A program made the position numbers and the translations under genes. The notes under the pieces are model-generated. The model was not told the origin of the DNA, did no database searches, and worked only from the letters and a program-made list of their open reading frames with translations. A stretch of 64,000 nt of DNA from Furcasterigmium furcatum (lineage: Eukaryota; Ascomycota; Sordariomycetes; Glomerellales; Plectosphaerellaceae), in contig BCIA01000002.1 in NCBI GenBank assembly GCA_001599815.1, positions 1,681,831 to 1,745,830 of the forward strand, written 5' to 3'. This document shows, in pieces, positions 52,980 to 63,269 of this stretch. How positions within the stretch are numbered: the stretch's first letter is position 1; every line of letters begins with the position of its first letter.

Positions 52980-55071
52980 ATGTCGAGTCATTCACGGAAG
53001 CGACCCCGCGATGGCCCAGAACTGCAGGGCCCGAGCAACGATTGCCCTGCTGTCGGAGGGTCGCCACCAACTGCACAGCGTCGGAACCGGGGATTCACAG
53101 CCTGTCAAGGCTGCCGAGGACGGAAGTCTAAGTGCGACAACGCGAGCCCCTCGTGCAGCGCTTGCATTAGGCATGGAGCGCACTGTGTCTACGACGGCGA
53201 ACAGAACATGTCCCTGTAAGTAAATGACGGGTCAACTCTGCAGGCCATCGGTTTCTAAAGCTTCGCCTGCAGATCCCAGGGCGTCGGGCTCCAGCTTTTG
53301 GATGCCATAACCAGCTTGACCCGGCTCCTGGAAGACAGAATACCCCGGCCTGAGGCAGCTCCCCTTCAGGACTTGCTTCTTCCCCGCCCCGTTACCTCTC
53401 CTGGGGACGATTCATCTGCAATCATAACAATGCCCGCAGATGGTGTCGTCCCTGAGGATGACAGGCCTCGGTCGCGCTTCTTGCCTGGTGGTGGATGTGG
53501 CCTGGATTCCGTGCTGACCTGGGGCCCTTTGCTGTCTGCCACGCAGGGTTTGCCCAAGCCATTGGGACTCTGCGGTTCAGGCCATGAATCCATGCGCGAG
53601 CTTCCGCCCTTGGATGCCTCGACGCTGCTGCGATTGGAAACCAAGTACATGAAAGCTGTACACAGTAAGAACCCCATAATCGACCCAATCGAGCTGCACC
53701 AAGGCCTTCTCGACCTGGGCGAGAACGGCTTCGACTGGTCTTCCAAGTCCTGCCTTATCGCGCTCGTCTGTGCTCTCGGGGCCATCGTTGGTCAATGCCC
53801 CTCAACAGCTGAGTCGCTTGGGTCAGATGCTACGATCACGACTGAGCGTGAGCTGGCGCTGCGATTCTTTGACGTGGCTGCGAAGCGACTTGGACATGCA
53901 ATCTTCCAACACGACTTGCGGGAGGTGCAGTGTGCATGTCTCGTAGGGTACAGGCCCAATCCTCTCATGACCGGGAGCGAAGCTAAAGAAGACACAGGAT
54001 TTGGCACATGTGCAACATTCAACCCAGTACGGCGTGGAGATTCTTCAACCTGGCTGGCAACACTTGGTGCACCGCGTCTAGCCTCTGGTGAGCCCTTAGA
54101 GTTCTTGTTTGACAATGAGATGTATCTCACACATGATAGTTCTTTACCATTAAACACGCAGGATCTTGAAGGCGATGAGGCAGCTATTGCTTTGCAAAGA
54201 CATCTGTATTTCACCATTTTCAGATCAGAATGGTCAGTTACCCCTCTAAATTCAGCTCGACCGAGACAAGCGATCTTACAGTGTCCACAGCGAGCTTCGG
54301 ATGGAGCTCCAACTTCCCGGTTCGTCTCTAGAAGACATGGAGTTAGCCTCATCCTTCCCGCAACCACCAAATGTCGATGACCTTGACCCGGACCAGCAGT
54401 CAGATACTACCGTCCGGTCTTGGTATTATATCCTTGCAGAGTTTGCCATTAGGCACTTGCTGAACCGGTTGCTCCGATATTCTGCGCTCAACCCTGGCAA
54501 CGTCGCAGACGAGCAATCCATATCCCAGATGATCAAAGACGCAAATCTGTTCACCACGCAGCTGGAAGATTGGCACCGCCTTCTCCCGCCCATTTTCCGA
54601 TTTCAACAACCACAAGGTCCCAATCTTGGCCTAGAACCGGATGAGCTCCGTTTCATCTTACGATATCGATATTTGGCCTGCCGTGATCTAATCATGAGAC
54701 CATTCTTGAGACTTTGCGTCAGCCAATCCTTGGATTCCATTAACTCAGACTTACGACAGAGAGTGGCTGGGATGGCCAACACCTGTCTTCGCACTTGCAT
54801 GCTCAAACTGGCCCAAATCAGGGTCGAACGGCACCAGGGGACATGGTTCATGATGCGGAATCAGACGGCCAACGCAGCCATCCTGCTTTCTGCGGCCATC
54901 GCACGGACAGATCCCAAGCTGAAAAGCGCTGTCTGCCTGGATCTCCCCCATGGTTGGAGAGACCGGATAACCACGATGATGGATCTGGTGGAACCCTTTT
55001 GGGGCGACACTACTGAGCGACTCAGTCACATGAAGGTCTTGCTGGAACGGGCTCTCGAGCAAGCTTCCTAA
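52980..55071 (+). CDS. Zn2Cys6 transcription factor (module B)
   Basis: Exons 52980..53215, 53273..53947, 53998..54087, 54140..54232 and 54291..55071 give 624 aa, all phase-consistent. The zinc cluster CQGCRGRKSKCDNASPSCSACIRHGAHC (about 42-69) is followed by a short linker and a dimer helix (LQLLDAITSLTRLLEDRI). The middle homology region runs LETKYMKAVHSKNPIIDP, IWHMCNIQPSTAWRFFNLAG, RHLYFTIFRSECELRMEL and LPGSSLEDMELASSFPQPPN, which is typical of sugar-related fungal_trans regulators. The exon 4 start at 54140 (gatAG acceptor) is the only one that keeps phase into DLEGDEAAIALQ. It is divergent from the MFS gene and 400 bp upstream of the GH3 gene; palindromic CGG sites lie on both sides. 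Confidence 0.92.
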
Positions 55072-55131
55072 CACCACAATCTTGTGGGTGCCCCTGCGAG
55101 GGCTGATTTCTTGACGAGGTGCCCCACCATT

Positions 55132-55147
55132 TCGGGGACCTCCCCGA
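55132..55147. promoter_or_regulatory. CGG-N8-CCG palindrome
   Basis: TCGGGG-ACCT-CCCCGA, inverted arms of 6 bp. The inner triplets have the same CGG-N8-CCG spacing as the module A element, with a different spacer. About 325 bp upstream of the GH3 ATG. Confidence 0.6.
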
Positions 55148-55168
55148 GGCCTCATCGAACGCCCAGGT

Positions 55169-55182
55169 CGCGGAGGTCCGCG
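55169..55182. promoter_or_regulatory. CGG-N4-CCG palindrome, second copy
   Basis: CGCGGAGGTCCGCG differs by one base from the 14-bp core at 52916-52929. About 290 bp upstream of the GH3 ATG. Confidence 0.68.
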
Positions 55183-55471
55183 GCCTAGCGCGACGGGGAG
55201 AAGACGCCCTCTCGTGCACTTCTATACCGAAGCCTAACGGGTAAATGAGGCCCGAATGCAACTTTGGTTTATACTTTGAGGCTCTCATCGATTCATTCAG
55301 GGTGATTGTTTATCCTTAACGTTGACGTCCTGTATCCTGGACGAGATCTTGTTTCCATCGACTTTTGACCTGCCCGGGCCAATACCCCGTCTTCCCAGCC
55401 TGATACTATCACCAAGAAGACTCTCTTTCCGAGGAACCGTTCAAGTTCGCCACCGCACGACTGGAAGCAAC

Positions 55472-58175
55472 ATGCCGCAAGCTGTCTTTGATATTGAAAA
55501 GATTCTCAGGGAGGCCTCGCTCAGCGAAAAGGTCTCCCTGTTGGCAGGTTTGTGAAGAGCAACCAATACTTGACCTTTGACCTGCTGATCAGGATCCAGG
55601 GAAGGACTTCTGGCATACCATGCCCTTGGAGAGGCACGGAGTTCCGTCAGTGAGATTATCGGACGGCCCAAATGGTGTTCGTGGAACCAAGTTCTTCGAC
55701 GGCGTAAAAGCTGCCTGCCTGCCCTGCGGAACGGGTCTTGCTGCGACGTGGGATGTCCAGCTGCTCCACCAGGCTGGCGTCGTTATTGGAGAAGAATGCC
55801 GGGCCAAAGGCGCCCATTGTTGGCTCGGTCCTACGGTCAACATTCAAAGGTCGCCTCTTGGCGGTCGTGGTTTCGAGTCGTTCTCCGAAGACCCGTATCT
55901 GTCAGGGAAGCTTGCCGGAGCCTACATCAATGGGGCCCAATCGACTGGCGTGATTGCGGCTATCAAGCATTTCGTTGCGAACGACCAGGAACATGAGAGA
56001 CTGGCCGTCAACGTCCTCGTAGACGACCGAGCACTTCGAGAAATCTATCTCCTCCCTTTCCAGATTGCCATTGCGGATAGCAGGCCGGGGGCTTTGATGT
56101 CCGCTTACAACAAGGTTAACGGCATGCACGTTTCCGAGTCAAGAGATTTGCTACAGACCATACTCAGAGAAGAATGGGGCTGGAAAGGTCTGGTGATGAG
56201 CGATTGGTACGTCCAGAGCCAACCGTCTTGTTTCATGGCTGACTGAGGAGTGGGAAAGGTTCGGAACTTATTCAACTTCCACGGCGCTGAACGCAGGCCT
56301 CGACTTGGAAATGCCCGGCCCGTCGCGATGGCGAGGCGCGATCGCAGACGTGGCTGTCTCGAGCCGAAAAGTGACCCTTGCGACAATTGACGAGCGGGCC
56401 CGCAACATGCTCGAGTTTGTGCAACGGGCGAGTGCGACATCTGTATCGTCCGAAGAGGGAGGCCGCGACTTTCCCGAAGACCGCTTGCTCAACAGAAAGC
56501 TGGCAGCCAGCTCCATTGTCCTGCTCAAGAACAACGATAAGGTTCTGCCACTACCCAAGGAAATCAATCAAATCGCCTTAATCGGTCCAGGCCTGAAGAA
56601 CGTCGCCTTCTGCGGCGGTGGCTCCGCATCTCTCGAGCCGTACTACACCGTATCACCATATGAAGCCATCACTTGCAACCTCGGCAGCGACACGAAGGTC
56701 TCTTACGCAGTTGGGGCTCATGCCCATGCTTTCGTGCCCCTTCTGAGCTCTCAAGACTGGAAGACGCCAGAGGGCTTATCAGGGGCCCGGATGAGATTTT
56801 TCCGGGACCCCGCGGGCAGCCAGCGGGATGCTGTCTCAGAGGTCATCATCAATGAGAGTTCTTGGTCGCTCATGGGATTCAAGCATCCTCTATTGGACGA
56901 TCTATTCTTCGCAGACGTGGAAGCAGACTTTTCGCCTTCTGTGACGGGAATTTACGAGTTTGGGCTCTGTGTCTATGGTTCCGCAAGCCTGTTCCTCGAC
57001 GATAACTTGCTTATCAATAACGCCACCGTGCAACTTGGCGGCAGCTTCTTTTTCGGCAAGGGCACACGCGAAGAGAAGACAACGGTTACCCTTGAAGCCG
57101 GACGAAGCTATAGGTTGAGGGTTGAGTACGGCAGTGCCCCAAGCTGCAAACTGTTCAAGCCCGGTGTTGTCAATCTCGGGGGCGGGGCTTGCCGACTGGG
57201 CGTTATTCAACAGATAGACAAGGATGCTGCTATTGAGGAAGCAGTGAAGCTGGCCCGGGAGAACCCCATCACCATTCTCTGTGCCGGTCTCTCGGTAACC
57301 CAGATAATCCCCATCACAGGGAGAATGACTAACATTTCCATCAGAGAGACTGGGAAAGCGAGGGTTATGACCGCCCTAATATGGATCTTCCGGGAGCTGT
57401 GAGCGAGCTCATAACCGCCGTTGTGACTGCCAACCCCAGAACAGTGGTGGTGACACAGAGCGGTACCCCGATCAACATGCTGCCATGGGTCGACAAGACG
57501 TCGACCCTCGTCCACTCCTGGTATGGGGGGAACGAAACAGGAAACGGCATCGCCGACGTTCTGTTCGGTAATGTTAATCCCGCCGGACGGCTTCCTTTGA
57601 CATTTCCGCGACAAATTCAGGATGTACCATCTTTTCTCAATTTCGGAAGCGAGCGCGGCCGAGTGCTATATGGCGAGAGTATCTACGTTGGATACCGGTT
57701 CTTCGAGAAGGTTGAACGCCAACCTCTATTTCCGTTCGGGTATGATTTGTATCTATCATTGATTCTTTCTGTTACGCTGACCGGCCGTTGCAGACATGGG
57801 CTATCCTACACGGAGTTTGAGTTTTCGGATCTCCAAGTTTCGCGTACTGAAGTGTCTCTGCAAGTTAGAAACAGTGGTTCCCGACCAGGACAGGAAGTGA
57901 TTCAGGTGTACATCGCCGGGGATCCCACCACGTCGTCTATCGCAAGACCGAAAAAAGAACTCAAGGGCTTCAAGAAGGTCTTTTTAGAGCCGGGCGAGAT
58001 CAAGACGGTTTCTCTCCCACTTGATAGGTTCGCGACATCATTTTGGGACGAGGTGCTTCATAAGTGGGTGATTGAAAAGGGCTTTTATAAGGTGCAAGTT
58101 GGGAAGAGCAGTAGTAATATTCTGCTGGAGGGATGTATTAAGGTTGAAGAGACTACTACTTGGATTGGGCTGTGA
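55472..58175 (+). CDS. GH3 beta-glucosidase with PA14 insert, no signal peptide (module C)
   Basis: Exons 55472..55547, 55600..56206, 56259..57294, 57345..57739 and 57794..58175 give 831 aa. Junctions recreate family motifs: [41 protein letters not shown] and [12 protein letters not shown]. The nucleophile Asp lies in GLVMSDWFGT (about 226). [27 protein letters not shown] and the acid/base region of domain 2 ([29 protein letters not shown]) are present. A PA14 domain is inserted at about 385-530, and a fibronectin-III-like domain closes the protein. There is no signal peptide, so it should be a cytosolic glucosidase acting on imported beta-glucosides. It converges on the MFS gene with 51 bp between stops. 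Confidence 0.95.
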
Positions 58176-58226
58176 GCCGATATAGTTATATCTCCTTATT
58201 ACTATTGAATTCCTCGCACGATTAAT

Positions 58227-59848
58227 TCAGGCCTCTTCCTTGTGCTCAATGGCGGCCCCCTTGACGGCCCTCACGGCTCCTTCCGAGATCTTCTCCGCCT
58301 CAATGCCTTCGAAGACAACAGCCATCTCCTCCAGGGAATGACCCTTTGTTTCGGGATAGAAGAAGTAGATGGTCACAGTGATGATGACCAAGATGACAGC
58401 GAAGACAATGTAGTATTTCCAACCAATGGCCTCAAGGGCAATAGGGTTGACGAAGATGTTGAAGAAGATGGCGGCATACGTGGACATCTGCGTGAGGGCA
58501 ATGCCACGGGCTCGGAGCTGGTAGGGCCAGATCTCGGCGGGGTAGGCGATAATGAGAGGCGTGCTGGAGTGAACAGTTAGAGGACGAACAGACCATGCGA
58601 GTAGGAAACCAGGGGTAGCGCTTACAAGGCGATGTCGTAGAAGCCGTAGTAGATGTACAGGAAAGGTACAACCGCAAGGCCTACGGCACTGGCTCCAGTC
58701 GTTGCGAAGCTGCCCGACAGGCCGGAGATGACGACGTAGCTCACCAGCATTCCCACGGAACTGATTAAGAACAGCGGGCGGCGACCAATCTTGTCGACGT
58801 AGGCGGCAGCCAGGACAGCGAAGAAGAGGTTCCAGATCTGTAGGCATCCGCTGATGAGGGTCTGATGGGTGACGGACGTAATGCCGACCGTCTGGAGCAC
58901 CAGCGCGAGGTAGTAGGACACGACGCCTACACCGTTCCACTGCGCAAACACGCCGAGCGTAATGGATATGAGCGCGCGGTGCTTGTTGCCTTTGGTGGAG
59001 AAGAGGTCCATCCACGAAGTGCTGTTCAGGGCCGTCTGGTCGGCCTCGATAGCGGCTTCAATTTCGGCCATCTCAAAGTTCACCAGTGCGGAGTCCTCGT
59101 CGCCACCGCCGTGGAACCTGGTCAGGATCTCCCGGGCCTTGGTGTTGTTTCCGATCGAGATGAGGTATCGGGGAGATTCGGGGATCAGGAGGACACCGGG
59201 GAGAACGACCACGGGGACGGCGATCTGCAGGATGGAGGGGATCCTCCAGGCCCAGTCGTCGGGGTAGTTCCTCGTAGCGAAGGTGGCCCAGGCCGCGATG
59301 CACGAGCCGACGTACCATCCCGAGTTCATGACCGAAGTCAGGAACGCTCGATGGGTCGGATATGCCATCTCGGTGACGAGCAGGGGGGCGAGGCCACCCC
59401 ACCAGGCGCTGGGCTGGCCGAGCAGGGCGCGGCCGACGACGAAGCCGGCGATGTTGGGCGTGAAGGCCTGGAGCATGGCGCCGGCGAAGAGGAAGGTGTA
59501 TCCGACATAGAGTCCCTTCTTGCGACCCCATCGGTTGGCGAAGTATGCCACCACGGGGTACGCCAGCGTCGAGGACAGGGCCTGAGCGGCGTTGATGAAG
59601 CCCAGCCACGCCCCCTTGGGGTGGTCCATGAAGTCGAACCACTGGGGGAGCGCCATGAGACCGTTCATCATGCTACCGTCGTATCCGTTCGCCGCGGTGA
59701 GCAGGGCCATGCACAAGGCATAGTAGTTGAGGATGAGGAGGTGGCGTTTCTTGTACCAGGGCTGGCCGTCGTCGGGTATGAGCTGGGCCAGGTCCTCGCC
59801 GATGGCAGAGGTCTTGGGGCCCTTGGCGGCCTTGGATTTGCCGAACAT
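58227..59848 (-). CDS. MFS sugar transporter (module C)
   Basis: Exons 59848..58626 and 58563..58227 give 519 aa; the 62-nt intron joins GFYDIA to FTPLIIAYPAEIWPYQLRARG. It is a lactose-permease/hexose-transporter-like fungal sugar porter. GYDGSMMNGLMALPQW in helix 1, ANRWGRKKGLYVGY, LIPESPRYLISIGNNTKAREIL, AQWNGVGVVSYYLALVLQ in helix 7 and FFYPETKGHSLEEMAVVFEG are all present. Plasma membrane, about 12 helices. Its tail-to-tail position with the intracellular GH3 enzyme suggests that it imports the disaccharide which that enzyme cleaves. The promoter has a 15-mer shared with the regulator/oxidoreductase promoter. Confidence 0.94.
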
Positions 59849-60565
59849 GGTGTTTTGGGGTTTGGTTGGGTCGGACGAAGATGTGTGTGGTCAGGCAACG
59901 AGCTTCGAAGAGTCTTCGCTCGAAGAAGGAAGACTCAGTGTGGTCATTGTCGGTTGAGGGTGTTTGTTTTCTCGTCGCGGGGGAGGGCGCTTTTTGTAGT
60001 TTCATCAGGGACGAGAATCCCAATACTTCAGCTGAAGCACCAGGTTTGCGGAGGAATATCAACGTTGGGGTTTTGTCTGGGGCTAGTTTGCCTGGGCGAA
60101 TCTGGGGTATTGCCGTCGAGTTGGAGCTGGGACTGGGGACAGAAAACCTGGGGCTAGAGCGTCTCGGGGAGTCTCGGACCTGGCCTGATGGTACCTTGTG
60201 ACCTCTTGATGGCTCGATTGTCTGGGGACATGACTCGAGGGCCCGGGGATTCCAGGCCAAACAGGAAACCATATCCCGTCATTGTAACTAGGATTAGTTT
60301 AGCATGATGTTCCCTCTAGGCGGATGGACAATGCTCGAGGAAAGTCCGTTTCTCCGCCACTCGGCATGCCGACGCGTGTTCAGTCCTGGCATCCATGGGT
60401 GGTGGGAGTTGATGGACAGCACGGATGGTTGTTTCGCGGACCCGGCGGCAGCGCTTGCAGTTGCCCAAACTCACGGATCAACCATCACGATCAATCTGAC
60501 AAAGCTTTAAGTTTAATGAGTCGGGTTGAGCCAATGCCCTGCCAATTGTGCCAACCTGGTGCCGT
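59849..60565. other. Promoter of the MFS gene and 3' end of the Zn2Cys6 gene
   Basis: 717 bp with the shared 15-mer at 60163-60177. No gene was found. Confidence 0.5.
60163..60177 (+). promoter_or_regulatory. Shared 15-mer, copy 1 (CGG-N7-CGG)
   Basis: CTCGGGGAGTCTCGG, identical to 62985-62999. Two CGG triplets in direct orientation, 7 nt apart. It lies about 315 bp upstream of the MFS ATG. Confidence 0.65.
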
Positions 60566-62832
60566 TCAACATGTCATCATGAAGTGATTCAAAACCTCGA
60601 CAGCGCGGGCTATGCCAGGCGCTTCATCCTCCCAGAACCGCATCCTCTCGATACACCGAAAAACCGTCGCCCTCCACTCGGGCGGCATTGCGATGGCGCC
60701 GGACCTGGCGGCGGCAATGATGCAGAGCGCGTTGACTACGGTCGATCGGACCCCGTACCAGATGCCATGATGCCTGTGCGGGATGGGCTCTGTGCTAAGG
60801 TGACGGACGCCCCAGAGTATCGCTTTGTCGGCAAGGGGCCGCGCCATGTCCCAGGAGGGAGCATCTGGCGGGTTGTGGATGACGTAGAAGAGGAAGGGCC
60901 TGTAGAGCCAGCTGTTTATCTCCAAGACTCGCCCGCGGACCATGTAAGTAAGCTCCCTCTCCGGAAGCTCGTCATCGTCGAAGCGGATGATTGCCGGCAG
61001 TCGGTCGTACCTAGAAGAGGATACTTGTTAGTTCATGTTGGGCCCATCACAAGACGTCTGCGAGAGACTGGGGACGAACCATTCTTCGAGCTGTCGCTCA
61101 AACTCTCCCGCCGCCTTGGCCATGAAGCAGATTGTGTCCCTCGTCCATCCCTCATACCCCTGGGCGTAGAAAGCATTCAGGATCCTGTTGACTATCCTCC
61201 GCAGCGTAATTTCCGTGAGATAGTAATACCAGCTTTCTTCCTGGTGTTGGTTGAGTGTACTAGGGTGGCGGCCGAGGAGAGGTAGCGTAGCAGGTCCGCC
61301 CCCTTGCAGCTGCTGGTCGGTCATCTCGGGACTCGGCGCATCCATGTCAGGCGGGGACGGATGCATGTCCGGGTAATGAAATGCGGCCAAGGACGAGTTC
61401 GGCAGATCCATCTCGGCGCGCAGCTCGCACTCGGACTTGTAGCAGCTCCAGTACAGGCGCTGCTCCAAGCGCCGCCGCTTCGAGGAAGTGACGGGGGCAC
61501 AGGCGGCAGGCTTGGAAGACCTACGCGTCTGGAACTGCAGATAGATGTGGTAGGACCGTGATGCCGAGTGGAACTGAGCCCACGCTTGGAGCGGGCGAAG
61601 GGTGTACATCAGGTACACGCCCGCCAGGAAGTGGCCTTGGGGGGCGAGCAGTCCTTTCTGGAGGAGACCCAGCCTTCGGCGGGCCAGGTCGTAGTATGCT
61701 TCTCCACGCTGGAGATCGAGGGCATGTTCTTTGAGAGAGCTACCCGGGCGAGGGTCGGTCCCAGAGCCGCGGCCCGGGAACTCCTGTGCCACGCTGCCAA
61801 GTGCACACGCGATGAGCTGTGAGATTGCAGTGAGCTAGATGCAACAAGTGCGCAACTGCAAGCGCATGCTCGCCGGAGATGGGCTTACCACCAGACACGA
61901 GACCGAATCCCACTTCAGCCCCTCTTCGACCACGCGTCGGGCATAGGACCAGATGGTCTCTGGCTCCAGAACGGGGTTCTTGATGTGAACTAGGTCGAGG
62001 AACCTCTGCACCAGGTACATCACATCATCTTCGCAAAAGCACGTCGCTCTAGACTTGGAAAAGGACCGGCTGCGTTGGTTTTCGGGCTCATCTTCCTCGT
62101 TTGAATCGGTCTCCGCGATCTCGGCCTCGAACACGGCATCGATCATGTAGCTTGACGGGAACTCGGATGCGAGGATCGGCCATTGGAGAACAGCCTCGGG
62201 CGTCGTCTGGGCGGCTGGAATTGCCAGCTCATTCCTCAATGCCGCCTGGGCCTTGCCTGGATCCTCGTCGATGACAGGGTTGCACCTGGCATTGGTACTA
62301 GTAGTAGCCGAATGGACGGTGCCTTCAGCTGCGAGCACGCCTAGCTGTCCAATCTCGACTGGCAGGTGATCCAGCCGGGAAATGACCTGGCTCAGTTTGT
62401 CGAGAATCGCTATGCTGGCAGGGTCATACCTGAGTCACGTCAGCAACCTTCAGCCTCGCATCATCCTCGCGCAGAGACTCACGCCGAGACGTCCTCCGAG
62501 TCCTCGTACACACACAAGGCTTCATGAGCCGCACAGTTCCCGCACGACGGGCGGGCGTTGTTGCACTTGACCTTCCGGGAGCGACACAGACGGCAAGCGG
62601 CGACGGCTCGTTTCCGAGGATACGCGACGTCAGCTCTCGACATGTCGGAGCGGTCTCGTTTGCGGCCGTTCCGAGCCTTGCTCCCAGCCTCTGGGACAGA
62701 AGGTGGGGTCGCACCATGGGAGCCAGAGGTTCCCTGGACCGGGTGGCCAAGTCCGGGGTTCGCGGAGACAGATGAGGAGCCGTTCCATCCATGTGGAGAA
62801 ATCATGCCATGAATCCGGGCAGGTTCTTGCAT
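60566..62832 (-). CDS. Zn2Cys6 transcription factor (module C)
   Basis: Exons 62832..62483, 62429..61889, 61816..61056 and 61010..60566 give 698 aa, all in phase; the introns are 53, 72 and 45 nt. The zinc cluster CRLCRSRKVKCNNARPSCGNCAAHEALC (about 81-108) is preceded by a Lys/Arg-rich nuclear-localisation-like stretch. The middle homology region reads YLVQRFLDLVHIKNPVLEPE, SCLV-LIACALGSVAQEF, GVYLMYTLRPLQAWAQFH and RLYWSCYKSECELRAEMDLP. This is the same architecture as the module B regulator, and the two may be paralogues. The 45-nt last intron has a weak donor (GTCTTG) but a good branch point (aactaac). Likely nuclear; divergent from the Gfo/Idh/MocA gene. Confidence 0.9.
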
Positions 62833-63269
62833 GGTCGCTGCGAGGTGCCTGTTACCGTGGGGTCGGGGAGTGAGTGAGGGATGGATGAACGTGTGTCTCG
62901 CGGAATCCCGGGGTTTTAGGTGTCAAGTGGCAGCATCGATGGCTCGCGGGTGCTCGGGCGCTCGGGAGGTCGGCGGAAGTTCAGCTCGGGGAGTCTCGGT
63001 CAAAGATGCGGAGGCCGGATCCCTGCTCGGTGGTGGGCATCTGCCCCGTTTCCCCCTCACCCCCGCAAAGTGTTGTTTGCCGGGATCAGCTCTCGGTGTC
63101 ATTTAGGGGGGAGGCGAGATTCCACCACGCGTCAGACCAATTCGCGGTGCCGAGCTAAACCATCTGCAATTATTGGCTTGGATGGACACATATAACAGGA
63201 GCGCCGTGCTCCAATCCATTCCAAGCTCCCAAGTACTGTCCCAACCTCTGCTTCCTTACGCTGAACACA
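62833..63269. promoter_or_regulatory. Divergent promoter, Zn2Cys6 / Gfo-Idh-MocA (module C)
   Basis: 437 bp rich in CGG triplets (cggcgg, gcggaggccgg). It has the shared 15-mer (62985-62999) and a TATA-like tataac near 63189, about 80 bp upstream of the oxidoreductase ATG. Confidence 0.55.
62985..62999 (+). promoter_or_regulatory. Shared 15-mer, copy 2 (CGG-N7-CGG)
   Basis: CTCGGGGAGTCTCGG, identical to the copy at 60163. It sits between the divergent regulator and oxidoreductase genes. Confidence 0.65.

Larger units (their letters stand above)
55072..55471. promoter_or_regulatory. Promoter of the GH3 gene with two palindromes
   Basis: 400 bp between the Zn2Cys6 stop and the GH3 ATG. It contains a CGG-N8-CCG palindrome (55132-55147) and a CGG-N4-CCG palindrome (55169-55182). 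Confidence 0.6.

Noticed and set aside
54161..54232. A possible frameshift in the module B regulator between exons 3 and 4
   Set aside because: The obvious cgCAG acceptor at 54161 breaks phase, but the gatAG acceptor at 54139 gives an in-phase 52-nt intron, so the gene is intact.
58865..60157. 430-codon plus-strand frame opposite the module C MFS gene
   Set aside because: Antisense shadow; crosses the MFS start and promoter and has Gly/Asp-rich low-complexity sequence.
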